Assembly: GCF_003576645.1 (NCBI RefSeq)
Contig: NC_044930.1
Location: forward strand, 7,296,518-7,360,517
Direction: 5' to 3'
Length of the DNA stretch: 64,000 nucleotides
Origin: Ipomoea triloba
Lineage: Eukaryota > Streptophyta > Magnoliopsida > Solanales > Convolvulaceae
Part shown: one piece after another, positions 44,346 to 56,960 of the stretch
Numbering within the stretch: position 1 is the first letter of the stretch
Layout of the letters: each line of letters starts with the position of its first letter
Made by a program: the position numbers and the translations under genes
The notes under the pieces: model-generated
Database searches by the model: none
What the model saw: the letters and a program-made list of their open reading frames with translations, nothing else
What the model was told of the DNA's origin: nothing

Positions 44346-44599
44346 GAGATCGAAATGAAGGGAGAAAGGAAATTGATAGAAATATTATATTGTTTAAAAA
44401 TTAACAATGGACTTTTTGTCATTACTTCATAGCTAAAAACTAATCACAAAGTCATACTTCTAATTAACAAGAATAAAGACAAAATATTTCAATCATAATA
44501 TCGTTGTTTTGGAAAAGATCGTTTAAATTTTTGTCTTACTTTTAGTTCTATCTTGTTAGACTTGTCGTATGTAAAGTGTTATTGTTAAGCAATGTCGTA

Positions 44600-44745
44600 G
44601 TATTGCTATGGATATTGGGAACGTTACTGTTCGCCATATCTGAAGATCAGCGAATTATGTGGCTCATACCCTTGCTAGGGCAACTGATTCCTTGTTTGTC
44701 CTTGGTTCGTGGGTGTCTACCCCTCCTGCTTGAATTGTATCTCTG
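44600..44745 (+). mobile_element. LINE (non-LTR retrotransposon) RNase H tail remnant
   Basis: After a stop, the plus strand reads RSANYVAHTLARATDSL...SWVSTPPA, matching the very C-terminal end of the RNase H-like domain of plant LINEs (pattern SxNxVAHxLARA...W...PP). Nothing upstream is recognisable. Confidence 0.55.
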
Positions 44746-45718
44746 TTTTGTTTCCCGTTTAATATATGATTATTCCTTTGGTTTTCAAAAAGACAAAATA
44801 TTTCACAATTAAATTTAACTACAAAAATTCTATTGCTAACCGTGTTGTAAAAATCGGCCTTTTTTAAAAGGGTTTATTAGGTCTTTCTCCATCTGTTTAA
44901 CGGTCCAGGTCCACCCGCATTCGTTCCGGAAGGCACGGGAGCTGGCCCAGGGGATCGTCAAACCCGGGTTCTCCAGAAATTCTTCCACACAAAGAGAGTT
45001 CACTTGCCACTTGAATTAGCTCTCGTCAGTAGCTAATCGAATAGGCTATAGTTCAAAAGTTTATCCATCACTGCATCCTGTTAATTCATCTGCTTTAGCT
45101 AGCTAGTTGTTATAGATCAAACTTGATGTTGCTGGTCTATAATAGTATAATCAATAATGGAAATGGAAGCTTCCATTTTCCTATTCGTAAATTATTTCCA
45201 CAAGTATCACACCCAAGTAAATCTGATGAATAGGTTCTGTCGCGTACAGTGTACTTGGCTTACTTAATTGGCTAGAAATCAAACTTTTTCTTAAGACACC
45301 ATCACGTGCATGCCATGCATATTAGTTGCAGTATTTATGTCATTAAAATGCGATAGCACTCCAGGAGAGTACAGTGCAGGTCATGTGTTTCCTTTATCAA
45401 AACTACAAGACATTAGAGTGAGATAGCACTCCAGGAGAGTGCCGCAATCATGTGATTGATATGAACTTAAAATACTATAGAATTTTAAAATATGAGTTAA
45501 CAATGGATCATTCCATTACTATTTCAAAAAAAAAAAAAAAACAGAAGGAGAACAATAGGGGCCGAAGTAGGGATGAGGAAAGTCTTCAACTAATGGTAAA
45601 GTTGCCCCTCAAGTTTAGAATGAATTCATTTTCCTTTCTCCCTTCATTTCTCTTTGAATTCGTATTAAAAAATAATTTTAAAAAAAAAACAAAAAAAAAA
45701 AAAAAAAAAAAAAAAAAA
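44746..45718. other. Non-coding DNA left of the assembly gap
   Basis: A less AT-rich patch at 44890-44990 (GGTCCAGGTCCACCCGC) is unidentified. GATAGCACTCCAGGAGAGT occurs twice (45352 and 45422). The region ends in a poly-A run (about 45692-45718) that enters the gap. The long Lys-rich open frame here is an artefact of A-tracts and Ns. Confidence 0.4.
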
Positions 45719-46685
45719 NNNNNNNNNNNNNNNNNNNNNNNNNNNNNNNNNNNNNNNNNNNNNNNNNNNNNNNNNNNNNNNNNNNNNNNNNNNNNNNNNN
45801 NNNNNNNNNNNNNNNNNNNNNNNNNNNNNNNNNNNNNNNNNNNNNNNNNNNNNNNNNNNNNNNNNNNNNNNNNNNNNNNNNNNNNNNNNNNNNNNNNNNN
45901 NNNNNNNNNNNNNNNNNNNNNNNNNNNNNNNNNNNNNNNNNNNNNNNNNNNNNNNNNNNNNNNNNNNNNNNNNNNNNNNNNNNNNNNNNNNNNNNNNNNN
46001 NNNNNNNNNNNNNNNNNNNNNNNNNNNNNNNNNNNNNNNNNNNNNNNNNNNNNNNNNNNNNNNNNNNNNNNNNNNNNNNNNNNNNNNNNNNNNNNNNNNN
46101 NNNNNNNNNNNNNNNNNNNNNNNNNNNNNNNNNNNNNNNNNNNNNNNNNNNNNNNNNNNNNNNNNNNNNNNNNNNNNNNNNNNNNNNNNNNNNNNNNNNN
46201 NNNNNNNNNNNNNNNNNNNNNNNNNNNNNNNNNNNNNNNNNNNNNNNNNNNNNNNNNNNNNNNNNNNNNNNNNNNNNNNNNNNNNNNNNNNNNNNNNNNN
46301 NNNNNNNNNNNNNNNNNNNNNNNNNNNNNNNNNNNNNNNNNNNNNNNNNNNNNNNNNNNNNNNNNNNNNNNNNNNNNNNNNNNNNNNNNNNNNNNNNNNN
46401 NNNNNNNNNNNNNNNNNNNNNNNNNNNNNNNNNNNNNNNNNNNNNNNNNNNNNNNNNNNNNNNNNNNNNNNNNNNNNNNNNNNNNNNNNNNNNNNNNNNN
46501 NNNNNNNNNNNNNNNNNNNNNNNNNNNNNNNNNNNNNNNNNNNNNNNNNNNNNNNNNNNNNNNNNNNNNNNNNNNNNNNNNNNNNNNNNNNNNNNNNNNN
46601 NNNNNNNNNNNNNNNNNNNNNNNNNNNNNNNNNNNNNNNNNNNNNNNNNNNNNNNNNNNNNNNNNNNNNNNNNNNNNNNNNNNNN
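45719..46685. other. Assembly gap (967 N)
   Basis: Unknown sequence flanked on both sides by poly-A, so the contig ends stopped in homopolymers. Gap length may be an estimate. Confidence 0.99.
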
Positions 46686-46729
<44 letters not shown>

Positions 46730-46734
46730 CAACT

Positions 46735-46807
46735 TTCCGTTGCCGGGAATCGAACCCGGGTCTCTCGGGTGAGAGCCGAGTATCCTAACCGACTAGACTA
46801 CAACGGA
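46735..46807 (-). tRNA. tRNA-Glu (anticodon CUC)
   Basis: The minus strand begins TCCGTTGTAGTCTAGTCGG and ends GGTTCGAATCCCGGCAACGG plus A and a discriminator A. Acceptor stem TCCGTTG/CAACGGA pairs fully, the anticodon arm is CTCGG-CTCTCAC-CCGAG (anticodon CTC), and the T arm CCGGG/CCCGG is perfect. A and B boxes are intact. About 10 bases past the 3' end a long T-run on this strand (the poly-A at 46686-46726 on the plus strand) would terminate Pol III. It appears functional and nuclear; no intron. Confidence 0.95.
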
Positions 46808-46837
46808 TTTTAAGACCCACGTTTCACTCTTTTATTA

Positions 46838-47038
46838 ATATCTCCAAAGTTGTTTCTCCTTCTCTTTCTCTGCAAATTTCACTTCTCTATTTCTCTTCTA
46901 TCTCCCAAATCTGATCTCTTCCCCTTCTGATTTCTTAATCTGTTTTTGGCACTAGTTTATTACGTTTACTTTTAACATTAACGATAAAAATCTTCTCTTA
47001 TAATATTTGCCAAATTTTAATTTTATAGCCCAGGTTAT
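46838..47038 (-). repeat. Inverted repeat arm 2 (partner 44131-44345)
   Basis: Reverse complement of 44131-44345 with moderate divergence. The two arms bracket the LINE tail, the N gap and the tRNA-Glu gene. Confidence 0.65.
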
Positions 47039-48431
47039 TATTTGTTGGCAAATTCTGTTATGAGATTGCTTCACGAATCTTTATCCCCCGTTAGAATTTG
47101 AATAAGTATTACATATTTTAAATAAGTATTACATTTTTCAAATAAGTATTACAATTTTCATTATAAACAAATATTCGACTCTTTATATTGCATTTTTATT
47201 TGAAAATATTAGTTTTTTTTAATCAAAAGTATTACATTTTTTCTAATAAATAACAATTAAACAATTTATTCGTAATTAATATTACATTTTTTTCTCATAA
47301 ATAACTATTCAACCTTAATTTTGATTTAAAAAATTACATTTTGTCTCAAAAGTATTATATTATTTCTTATAAATAACAAATAATTTATTCATAATTACCG
47401 ATTAGTATTACATTTTTCAACATAAATATTATATTTCCATTATATTATTCCCTTTAAAATTGAAAACAGAAGAAATAGACCGAACCTCAACTCCTCAAGT
47501 TTGAGTAGAGAAATTTTGTATGACGAAAATAACCTTCAAGCTATTGGCAAAACAACAAATCCGGACGGGGAATGTTGGGAGCAATTCGTCATAATGCACT
47601 TTCACCACTAAAAATTCCCCAAATCATCATCAGAAACCCTAATTACCACCATTCCAGGGACAAGGTCACAAGGTGATCATCAGTTCACTCACCGGTAATT
47701 CTCGTTCACTAATATCCACTTCTAATTCATTTAACTTAAAGTAATTCGCATTTCGTTCATCCTTGTTATATAAATTTTCGATTTCTCGGAGAATTTTTAA
47801 CGTTGCCTATTACTATGGAATTCGGTGTATGTATTTATTATCATTTGTGAATACTTCGTTTTGGCGAATAATGAAGGACCTGAATGAGTTTTTGGTGTAT
47901 TTGTAAATTCGAAATAAAGCCTGAAACTTTTCTTTTTTATTTATTAAATGTGCAGGATTTAAAAAAAAAAAGAAGTAAAACTAGCAAAAGTAAAAGCTCA
48001 TATTGGAAGAATATTGCATATATAAATCATTTTGTGAATTTGTTTGTGTTTCTCTGTGGGTAGTAGGTTTGCAAGTTTGTTTAGCATTATTGATGGATTG
48101 GAGCTCAGACAGTAGTTCTGGTCGTTTTTCCAAGAGCTCTTTTTTTTTTTTCAAAGCTTAACTTGTTCGTAGTGATGAAACGAGTCATACTTGGGTAGTT
48201 GTGTTTACTTTTAAAGAATACTAATTCCTGTGGGTTTAGTGAATTCTGGCGAGGACTGAGGACAAAGAGACTCAACTTTAGAATAATTTTCTTTGGAAAA
48301 ACAAAAAGAAAGGTGACAGAAATTATTGTAATATGAAATGAGTCATACTTGGGTTTTCTTATGAAGAATACTAATTCCAGTAGGTTTAGTTAACACCATG
48401 GAGGACTGACTACTGAGGACAAAGAGATTCA

Positions 48432-48474
<43 letters not shown>

Positions 48475-49803
48475 CAAATAAAACTAAAGATAACAGAAAT
48501 TCTTGTAATAGAGTGATAAGCACTGAGTAATTGTCAAGTATTGTGGATTGTAGATTAGAAATTTTGCTTAACTTGCAGGAGAAACTGAGAAAGTAATGGA
48601 CATCTGTTATTAAATATTTTTGCAGCATAAAATGATAACGGTAGTTTAGTGATGTAGATGCTTATGGCATATCAGAGTCAAATTGACATATTCCTGGTTT
48701 TGTGTCTACTACTTCTTATGTCTTCTCTCACATGGTTGTGATTACTAACTTGGAGAACATGCTGCATTCTTCAGCTCATTCCAGTCTGGGATTTTGCAGA
48801 TATTGGAAATAAATTGGGATTATAAAATTGGGAATTCTTGAGGACACAACTATGTGTGTGTATCTTGCACCTGTGAGTTCATTATAAATTAAGAGTACTG
48901 CAGAAAACAAGTGATGGCTGCATTTTGCTGCTTATGTGCTTCATTCTTGAAACTATTGTTTCATTTGCTTAGATTAATTTTACCTTCTGTACTTTATCTT
49001 ATTGATTTTAAACTCAGTGGTAATATATTCATATCTTTTGTTTATGAAAGCATTTGCTCACCTGCTTCTTGCTGTCAAAGTTCCATTACTTATCTAGGGC
49101 TAGAAAATGTCTAATATGAAAAATGGTTTTGTAAAATGCTTTAGGGTGGCTCTTTAATCAGTACATTCACAGAATGTGCATTAATTTACTGCAGGAAGGT
49201 CATTTTTTTCAAACTGGATTTAATTATAATGGGTAGGGCACTAGGGCTGTAGGGTAGTTTCTTGATGACCAAGCCCAACTTGCTATCTACTCACTTCTGT
49301 GGATAATCTATAATATTTTCATGTGTGCTTAATTATTACCTCCTTCAAATTTCATCTCCTGTGTCTCCATCACTCATTAATTTCTGTTTTCTCTCCTTTT
49401 TTTTTGTTTTGTATTTTTTTTTTTGTGTGAATGCATTGGTCTAATTGTCATTTAGACCATCGTTACAGCAATCCCTACATTTCTTGAAATTCATTGCTTC
49501 AATTTTTTTTTTCAAACTTGTTGGACAAGACCATCCTCTTGTAATCATTCAACATTCTCTCTTGCCTGCCTTTGTTTGTATTGCCACTGTAGTTGGCCAG
49601 CCTTTTACTTTGATTGATCACATGAATCTTCTTGGGCCTTATCTCATGGATCAAAGTCAATTGAGATTCTTACACTGGAAATCCTCTTGTCCTTTATTTT
49701 GGTTTCCACCTTTCCACAACTTTCTTCTTTCTTTTGCAAATGCTTCTTGCTTCAGTGCTTCCATCAGAGTTGCAGCGCCATCTTGTCTTACTAGATTTTT
49801 AAG
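47039..49803 (+). other. Promoter and spliced 5' leader region of the LIF2-like gene
   Basis: 47090-47420 is AT-rich with a degenerate 20-bp repeat (ATAAGTATTACA). A C-rich leader near 47590-47694 ends in ACCG before GTAATT, a plausible 5'-UTR donor, implying one or more UTR introns before the ATG at 49804. Within it, 48175-48335 is tandemly duplicated as 48336-48520 (diverged) around a TA microsatellite (48436-48470). No other gene recognised. Confidence 0.45.
48436..48470. repeat. (TA)n microsatellite
   Basis: Uninterrupted TA repeat within the presumed LIF2-like 5'-UTR intron. Confidence 0.95.
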
Positions 49804-52800
49804 ATGCCGATGAAAAGAACTAGTGCCACAGCTTCTAAATTGAGTGAACCTGAGAAGCCTGTTGAGACTGAAGAGCAGGTTGAGCTTGATGGAGACAATG
49901 AAGAAGAGGAAGACATTGAATATGAAGAAGTAGAAGAAGAAGTGGAATTGGAAGAGGAAGTAGAAGAAGAGGTAGAGGAGGAGGTGGAAGAAGAGGAAGA
50001 GGGAAGTGATGGTGAAGAAAAGGGCTCTGATGATGAGGGACCGGAAGTTGATCCTGAAGAGGAAGATGATGAGCAGAAAAGACGTGCTGAGCTTCTTGCG
50101 CTGCCTCCTCATGGATCAGAGGTGTATATAGGTGGTATTACTCAGGATGTTTCAGAAGGTGATGTGAGGCAATTTTGTGAGTCAATAGGAAAAATTACAG
50201 AGGTAATCCTTTTCCCATCTATTACATGTGCTATGTTTTCTTGCCAAACTTACATTGTTGATGTGAATGAAACACAGTTGAGAATGATGAAGGGAAAAGA
50301 AACAAATCAGAACAAGGGGTATGCTTTTGTCACTTTCAGAACAAAGGAACTAGCTTCTACCGCCATTAAGGAGCTTAATAATACTGAACTAAAGGTGTGC
50401 ACAATATAGCTTTCTGCTTACTTAGTCTTCACTCTTTACTATTCCATCATTTTTCATAAAATTTCCAAAGATGATGTTCTCAGTTGTGCTGTATGTGTAT
50501 TTTATGTTGATTTTCTGATACTGTAAACTGAAATCCGGAGTCTTTCCCCACTAAGCTATGGTTCTCATGTCTTACATTTTAAAAACTCTACTCTTTTATC
50601 AGGGAAGAAAGGTAAAGTGTTCTCCTGCTCAAGCAAAGCATCGATTATTCATTGGTAATGTTCCTAGAAACTGGGGGGAGGAAGAGATGAAGAAGGTGGT
50701 AAACAAGGTTGGGCCTGGCGTTATTAAAGTAGAATTGTTGAAGGTCTGTATGCTCTCTTATCTTGTTGTTTCCCTCTATTATTGTATTAAGGCATTCTAA
50801 CTTTTTCTTCTATTTGAGGTAAACCAGTTTTCATCAAGTTAAATTCTTCTCTCATGCAGGATCAACAGAATTCGAGCCGAAACCGTGGATTTGCATTCAT
50901 TGAGTACTACAATAATGCGTGTGCTGAGTATTCAAGACAAAAGATGTCAAATCCAAATTTTAAACTTGATGATAGTTCTCCAACTGTTAGCTGGGCTGAC
51001 CCAAGGAATGCAGATTCTTCTACTTCTTCTCAGGTTGCCTATATGAGTTACCTTTTTTCTTATTTGAAATATCCACTGGAGTTGCAAACTATATTGGATG
51101 CTGTGACCATTCAATATAATTTCATAATTGGTCAAGCTTTTACTTTCATTGTCTATTTATTGTGGATGTTCTAGTTGCCTTGGGAAGAGCTCCCTCATTG
51201 TCCTCTGAGTTTTCATGCTGACTTAAGTGCCTACCGGATTTTAGGTCTGTTGAATTCATAGGTGTGAATTTGCTGTATTTATGCAGCTTCATTCATTTGA
51301 TATGTTGAAGAAAATCTCGAGTTATACAGCCTCATTCATTTGTGTGATTTGTAAAGTAATCTGGTACTTTTATTCATTTGCCGTGTTAAAAGTGGCCTCC
51401 TGGTTTGATCTGAATTAGACTTGTTATTTGCAAGGAGAAACATACTCATGCATGGTCAAAGTGGTTGACAAAGGATTTGCTATCCTACAGGTTAAAGCAG
51501 TATATGTAAAGAACTTGCCCAAAAGTGTTACTCAGGATCAGCTGAAAGAGTTATTTGAACGTCATGGAAAGATTACCAAAGTCGTTCTACCTCCTGCTAA
51601 ACCAGGACAGGAAAACAGCAGATATGGTTTTGTTCACTTTGCTGAAAGGTCAAGTGCAATGAAGGCTTTGAAAAATACAGAGAGATATGAGATAGATGGT
51701 ACTTTAGTTTTCATTTCAGCCTTTTGGATTTTAATATTTTGATACCATAATTCTCAAGTTCAATCATGCTTGGCCTGATGCCCAATTGCACTGATAGGTA
51801 AAGTTCTGGATTGCTCACTTGCAAAGCCACAGGCAGATAAAAAACCTTCTGGTGGATCAAATTTACAGAAAGGAACCACATTTCCGATCTATCCACCTCG
51901 TCTTGGATATGGCATGGTTGGAGCACCATATTCTGGTGTAGCTGCAGGAATTGGCCATGTAAGAAATCTTGCTTATTATTACATGGTTGTAACTCCCCCG
52001 CACATGAAATTAATAATTCAATATATATGAGAGCTGGACACAAGGAAGCTTTCTTTCCAGATACATAACCTGCCCAAATATTTTTGGTGATCATTTTATT
52101 GAGAAGTTAGTTGAAGTTAAAAGTTGCCCATTGAAACAGTGAAAATATTATGATGTGCTGTTCCTACTATAAACTTTTGATGTGACCTGTTTATTAATTT
52201 TGGTGCTTGTGTACTTTGCAGCCACTAGCTTATGGAAGGGGAGCTACACCAGCCGGTATGGCAATGATGCCATTGCTTTTACCTGATGGAAGGATCGGAT
52301 ATGTCTTGTAAGCATACTTCTTCTAAGATAGACCTAATAAATGCAGGTTTAGAAGAGAAAAATATGTAGTAGCTTTTGCATGAATGATCAGGCTTTCATG
52401 ACACTGATGATTTGATGAACTTTACATTTTAAAGACAGTAATAAACAACAAATAAAATTTAACTCATCAGATCTAATATGACAAATTTATCACATTCCCT
52501 GATGTCTCTTCGAGTTCTTCTATTCTGTTCTTTCTTTCAAAGTTTCAAGTTGGATTTGGAGTTTTCTTGGGTAAAGGAAAGGTAAACATATAAAACAGAG
52601 TTCAATGCTTCTTTTTTTTCCTCCATTTAAATCTTTATAGGATAGGGATATGATGTAATTTGCAAATTTTGAACATGTTCTGATGGTGCTATATCTGAAT
52701 GGTTCTATGCATGTCTAAGAAATTTTGAGAAATAACATTACAATATAATGACAGGCAACAGCCAGGAGTCATGCCCACACTACCAACAGCTCCTCAAGGC

Positions 52801-52923
52801 GGTCATGGTGGCGGTGGACAGTTTTCGGGTGGAGGAAGGCGTGGAAACAACAGTGGGCGTGGTGGTGGTGGTGGCCATAGCAGTGACAGTGGACGTGGGC
52901 GTAGTCGATATAATCCCTACTAA
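49804..52923 (+). CDS. hnRNP Q/R-like protein with three RRMs (LIF2-like)
   Basis: Eight exons: 49804-50202, 50278-50394, 50603-50743, 50860-51033, 51491-51698, 51798-51958, 52222-52307 and 52755-52923. They give 484 aa with all phases consistent. The N-terminus is strongly acidic (Glu runs, about 20-85). RRM1 follows LPPHGSEVYIGGI (RNP1 KGYAFVTF), RRM2 starts HRLFIGNVP (RNP1 RGFAFIEY) and RRM3 starts KAVYVKNLP (RNP1 YGFVHF). A Pro/Gly region with YGRGATPAGMAMMP and LLPDGRIGYVLQQPG leads to an RGG-like Gly/Arg tail ending RYNPY. This layout and wording match Arabidopsis LIF2 (At4g00830), an RNA-binding protein that partners the Polycomb factor LHP1. Other hnRNP-Q homologues are possible. The reading looks intact; a TA microsatellite lies in the 3' UTR. 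Confidence 0.92.
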
Positions 52924-52962
52924 ATCACCCGCAAGTGGCTGGTGCAACTCTTATTGCTCCGA

Positions 52963-52964
<2 letters not shown>

Positions 52965-53006
<42 letters not shown>
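52965..53006. repeat. (TA)n microsatellite in the LIF2-like 3' UTR
   Basis: A 42-base uninterrupted AT repeat beginning 42 bases after the stop codon. Confidence 0.95.
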
Positions 53007-53010
<4 letters not shown>

Positions 53011-53238
53011 TGTCTAATTATTGTTGTTAGTAATCCAACATAACCTTAACATCCTACATTTCTTGAATAGAGGTTTCTTTTTCATAAGAAAAACTTTTGG
53101 TTTTCCGCTGCTTTTTTTTTTTCAAGGCCTCTACTCCCTCTAGCTGCTGCTGTTCTTTTTGTTGAATAGTAAATTGATGATTTCTTAGTCGTTGCAATTT
53201 TAATCGTTCTGTTAAATAGACTTTTTGAAGAGAATAGC

Positions 53239-54063
53239 AATGTGCACCACGTACGTAAACGACGTCGTTTTGAGCATTGTAAACTAACCGCCCGTTTTTT
53301 TGGAAATTACGTTTTTCGTTTCGGCCGATTTCTGTATTTATGTTAATATTCTGTGTATTCCAGGCAACCATTCTGTATTCATGTTAGTAACACATGTTGT
53401 GATGTGTTTGTGCATTCGAATGTTTAGGAGGATGAGTTCTGTGTATTTTGTGTCAATATTCTGTATATTCATGTTATTAACATAGGTTGTGATTTGTTTG
53501 TGCATTTGAATGTTAGGAGGATTAGTTCTGTGTATTTTGTGTCAATATTCTGTGTATTCCAGGCAACCGTTCTGTATTTATGTTAGTAACACATGTTGTG
53601 ATGTGTTTGTGCATTCGAATGTTTAGGAGGATGCGTTCTGTGTATTTTGTGTCAATATTCTGTATATTCATGTTATTAACATAGGTTGTGATTTGTTTGT
53701 GCATTCGAATGTTAGGAGGATTAGTTATGTGTATTTTGTGTCAATATTCTGTGTATTCTGGGCAAACATTCTGTGTATTCTAGGCAAACCTTCTGTGTAT
53801 TCTAGATAATTATTATGTGTATTATAGATAATGAATTCACTGGAGTCATTCGCGTCCGCGTCCACTAACATATGTGTATTTTGTGTGTATTATGGGCAAA
53901 CATTTTGTGTATTTTTTTTTTGAAAAAACATTCTGTGTATTCTAGGCAAACGTTCTGTGTATTCTAGATAATGATTATGTGTATTATAGATAATGAATTT
54001 CCTGTAGTCATTCGCGTCCGCGTCCACTAACATCGAAACGACGTCGTTTACGTACGTGGTGTA
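53239..54063. mobile_element. TIR element with internal tandem repeats, possibly Mutator-like
   Basis: The termini are inverted copies: left TGCACCACGTACGTAAACG and, reversed from the right, TACACCACGTACGTAAACG, both continuing into ACGTCGTTT. The interior has two copies of a 199-bp compound unit starting at 53351 and 53550, each made of two related halves with ATTCTGTGTATTCCAGGC and GTGCATTCGAATGTT, then shorter repeats of TTCTGTGTATTCTAG. No target duplication was found and no transposase is present, so the superfamily is uncertain. Confidence 0.6.
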
Positions 54064-56906
54064 GGGTATAACGATTGTCATTCAGGTGTTTTAGCAAAGT
54101 TGATGTTGGGCCTTGGCCGAGCTTTCTTGGGGTCACCTTATTATACTCAATGGGCCTGAGTATATAACTCCCATCAATGGGTAATTTGTATATATCCTGG
54201 ATCAAAATTCAATCTTGCAAGATGGACCCCAGATATATCATACATGTTAATTTTTAATATACTAAAATGATATGCAATGTATTAAAAATGAACTTGTATT
54301 AAAATATAATGAACCTATAATACATTAAAAATAAATATTTACTGCTAGATAGACCCTAGTTCCATGATATAATTTGTCATCAATGGGTATATATATTTCA
54401 CTCAACTAGGAAATGAATTTCATCTGGAAATGGTAATGGTACTTGCAGAGAATATTGATCTAGTCACAAATCTTTGCTTTAATTTATTGGAGGAAAAAAA
54501 GATTGAAGTATGTGTAATATAACAAATTTGAATTTATATTAGCGATATGTGATGCCAATACCGAGCTCGCCCGCTAACCTGACCTCACCTAGGATCCGAG
54601 GTCCGACCTAGTTCTTAAACTTGTCTTTTTAGACTTGTTGGTCCAATATCTTCACCAATTAATAATGATATAAACTTGTTTGCCTCAAGTTTGACATTAC
54701 ATTTACTGATCTTCAAAGAGATTTAGTCATGAACTATAGTTGAGTTATTGTCTGCAGGTGTTTAGTTTAATTACTGGTTTAGTTGGCAGTATTTGGGGCA
54801 ATGATAGTTGAGTTATTACAGTATTAAATAGACAAATGAAAGGGAATTAAAGAAGACAGCAAGATCAGAAGTGAAAGAAAGTGAGTGCAGTGCATGCAGG
54901 AATTGAAGTAAACTTTGGGTTTTAATTTGTTGCTTTAATTTAATTTTGGTTGAGTCAAGTCTTCTTTCTGGGGAAGGAGCATGCAATAGATGTCTTTTAT
55001 TTGTCGGTTGAGCAAAATATGATAAAGTAAGGTTCTTGGAAAATGGAATTCCCAGTTTCAAGTTTCAGTTTTTTTTTGCTTCTATAATTTGCTCTTTAAT
55101 TTAATTTAATTAAGACACCTAAATTGCAGACAAACCCACATCCTTCATAGCTTTTGCAGACTTTGTATAATTAAGGTAATTGATCAAAACAAAAATTCAA
55201 AAGCAACCATTCAAACTTAAAAATCATATTACCAATAAGATGGAATGATACCCATTTTTAATTAGGAGATCTAATTTTTAATTAAAGGAGTAACAAAAAA
55301 TCTCATAATTGTATTTTGAAAAGTTATTATGATTTTGATTCTTCTTCCTGATGTGTAAACACATTAACCAAACACAACCTTAATCTCTCCTTAATTACAC
55401 ATATCTTCTACTGCACTTCTCCAAATTATATTCCTTATTCTCTATTATATCTATAGCTAGTAAATAGTAATATCATCCACCTTTTTTCTTTCTTTTTCCT
55501 TCCACTAACTCACTAAATTAATAATGCGTAACGGAAATATATACTCTCTAACAAACTCCTCATTATTTTACAATACATATATATTAAAATATTGTATTGT
55601 ATTTTGTGCTCAGTAATATTGTACAATTGTATAATCCTGATAAAGTAAACACATGTAACAGAAGTGTATACTCTTTAACAGATTCTTTCATATTTTTCAT
55701 CACATATAAATATTAAAAAGTTTTCTATAATGCCTACAATAGAAATATATATGTGTTTCACATTACATGTACGAACCTATTACTCTTTGATAAGTCATAC
55801 ACAACACATGAACATAGTACAATATGACTCTAATATCAAATTTAATAATACGTTTGTCTCAACTAAAAATCTAAGGTTATGATTAAACTAGGCATTTATA
55901 TTTTATATATTATATAGTCAGTACCGACCTCTAAAATATTGCGTTTTATTTAGTTTGAGTTTAGCGACTTTGTATAATCAATTTTTAAATTAAAGAATGT
56001 CAAATTGGAATATATATATGTTTTTATTATCTTTAAGAAAGGAATTGAAGAAATAGATATAAAAATAAGTTAAGAGTGATTGCAGATGCAGGAAGAAATT
56101 CTTTTATGTTTCATTGTGACTTTAGTTGGAGCTGAGTTTTGAACTAATGAATTGAAGTGTTTTGTGGGTTGGCGGAAAGTGAAGTGAGGTGTAGTGTGTG
56201 TGGGTGTCGTCCTCGTCCTTTATTCTGAGAATTTTAGGTAGTAGGAGTACTATGAAGTTGACAGTAACTAGGTTAGGTTAGGTTGTAGGGTTTCCCCGTT
56301 GCAAATAAAACACACATTATATATTCTTACAATTCGCTGGAGTGACTAGAGAAGAAGCAGGCACAGCCTTTTTAATATTTCAACTTATTAGGGACAATTT
56401 TATCAAATTGATCAGAATGTTAGTTTGGCATTTATGAAAACTTATTAAGTCTGAATATATCAGTGGAAGTAACTTATTGGTTTTCTTGGTGACTTGGTGT
56501 AAATCGGTCAATTATATATGTTGGTTTACCTTCTGATATGATCTTGTGACCCTATACCGACTAGGATCTCAAAGTGGCAGGGTATATCTCGTGTACACCT
56601 TTAGTTGGTGACTATCGATTTTCAAAACACTTAACGCTCATTTAATTCATTAAATAAGCTTTGAATATAAAAGCATTTTTGGAAATATATTTTCTTTTCA
56701 AAAAAAAAAAAAAACTTAGGTGATTACAGCTTCGCTAGACTAATCCTAAGCCCATAGGACTCTGCCCTAGAGCCACTACGAGGTAAATTGCGAGTGGCAC
56801 AATCTGGTCAATTTTTTTGTTAATTCATAAATTGTCATTACTTATTCCTTTGTTATTCATTAATCATTTAATCTCATTAAACACTTGGGATACAATTCTT
56901 TAAGTC

Positions 56907-56960
<54 letters not shown>

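Noticed and set aside
45452..46813. 453-codon plus-strand and 355-codon minus-strand open frames
   Set aside because: They run through the N gap and poly-A/poly-T; the right end is the antisense of a tRNA. No real coding sequence.
49445..49813. 122-codon frame just upstream of the LIF2-like start
   Set aside because: Lies in the leader or intron region, is out of frame with the gene, and is T-rich with no family features.
53350..53830. CRISPR-like repeat array
   Set aside because: The repeats are long, diverged and contiguous, without unique spacers, and lie in a plant transposon-like element.
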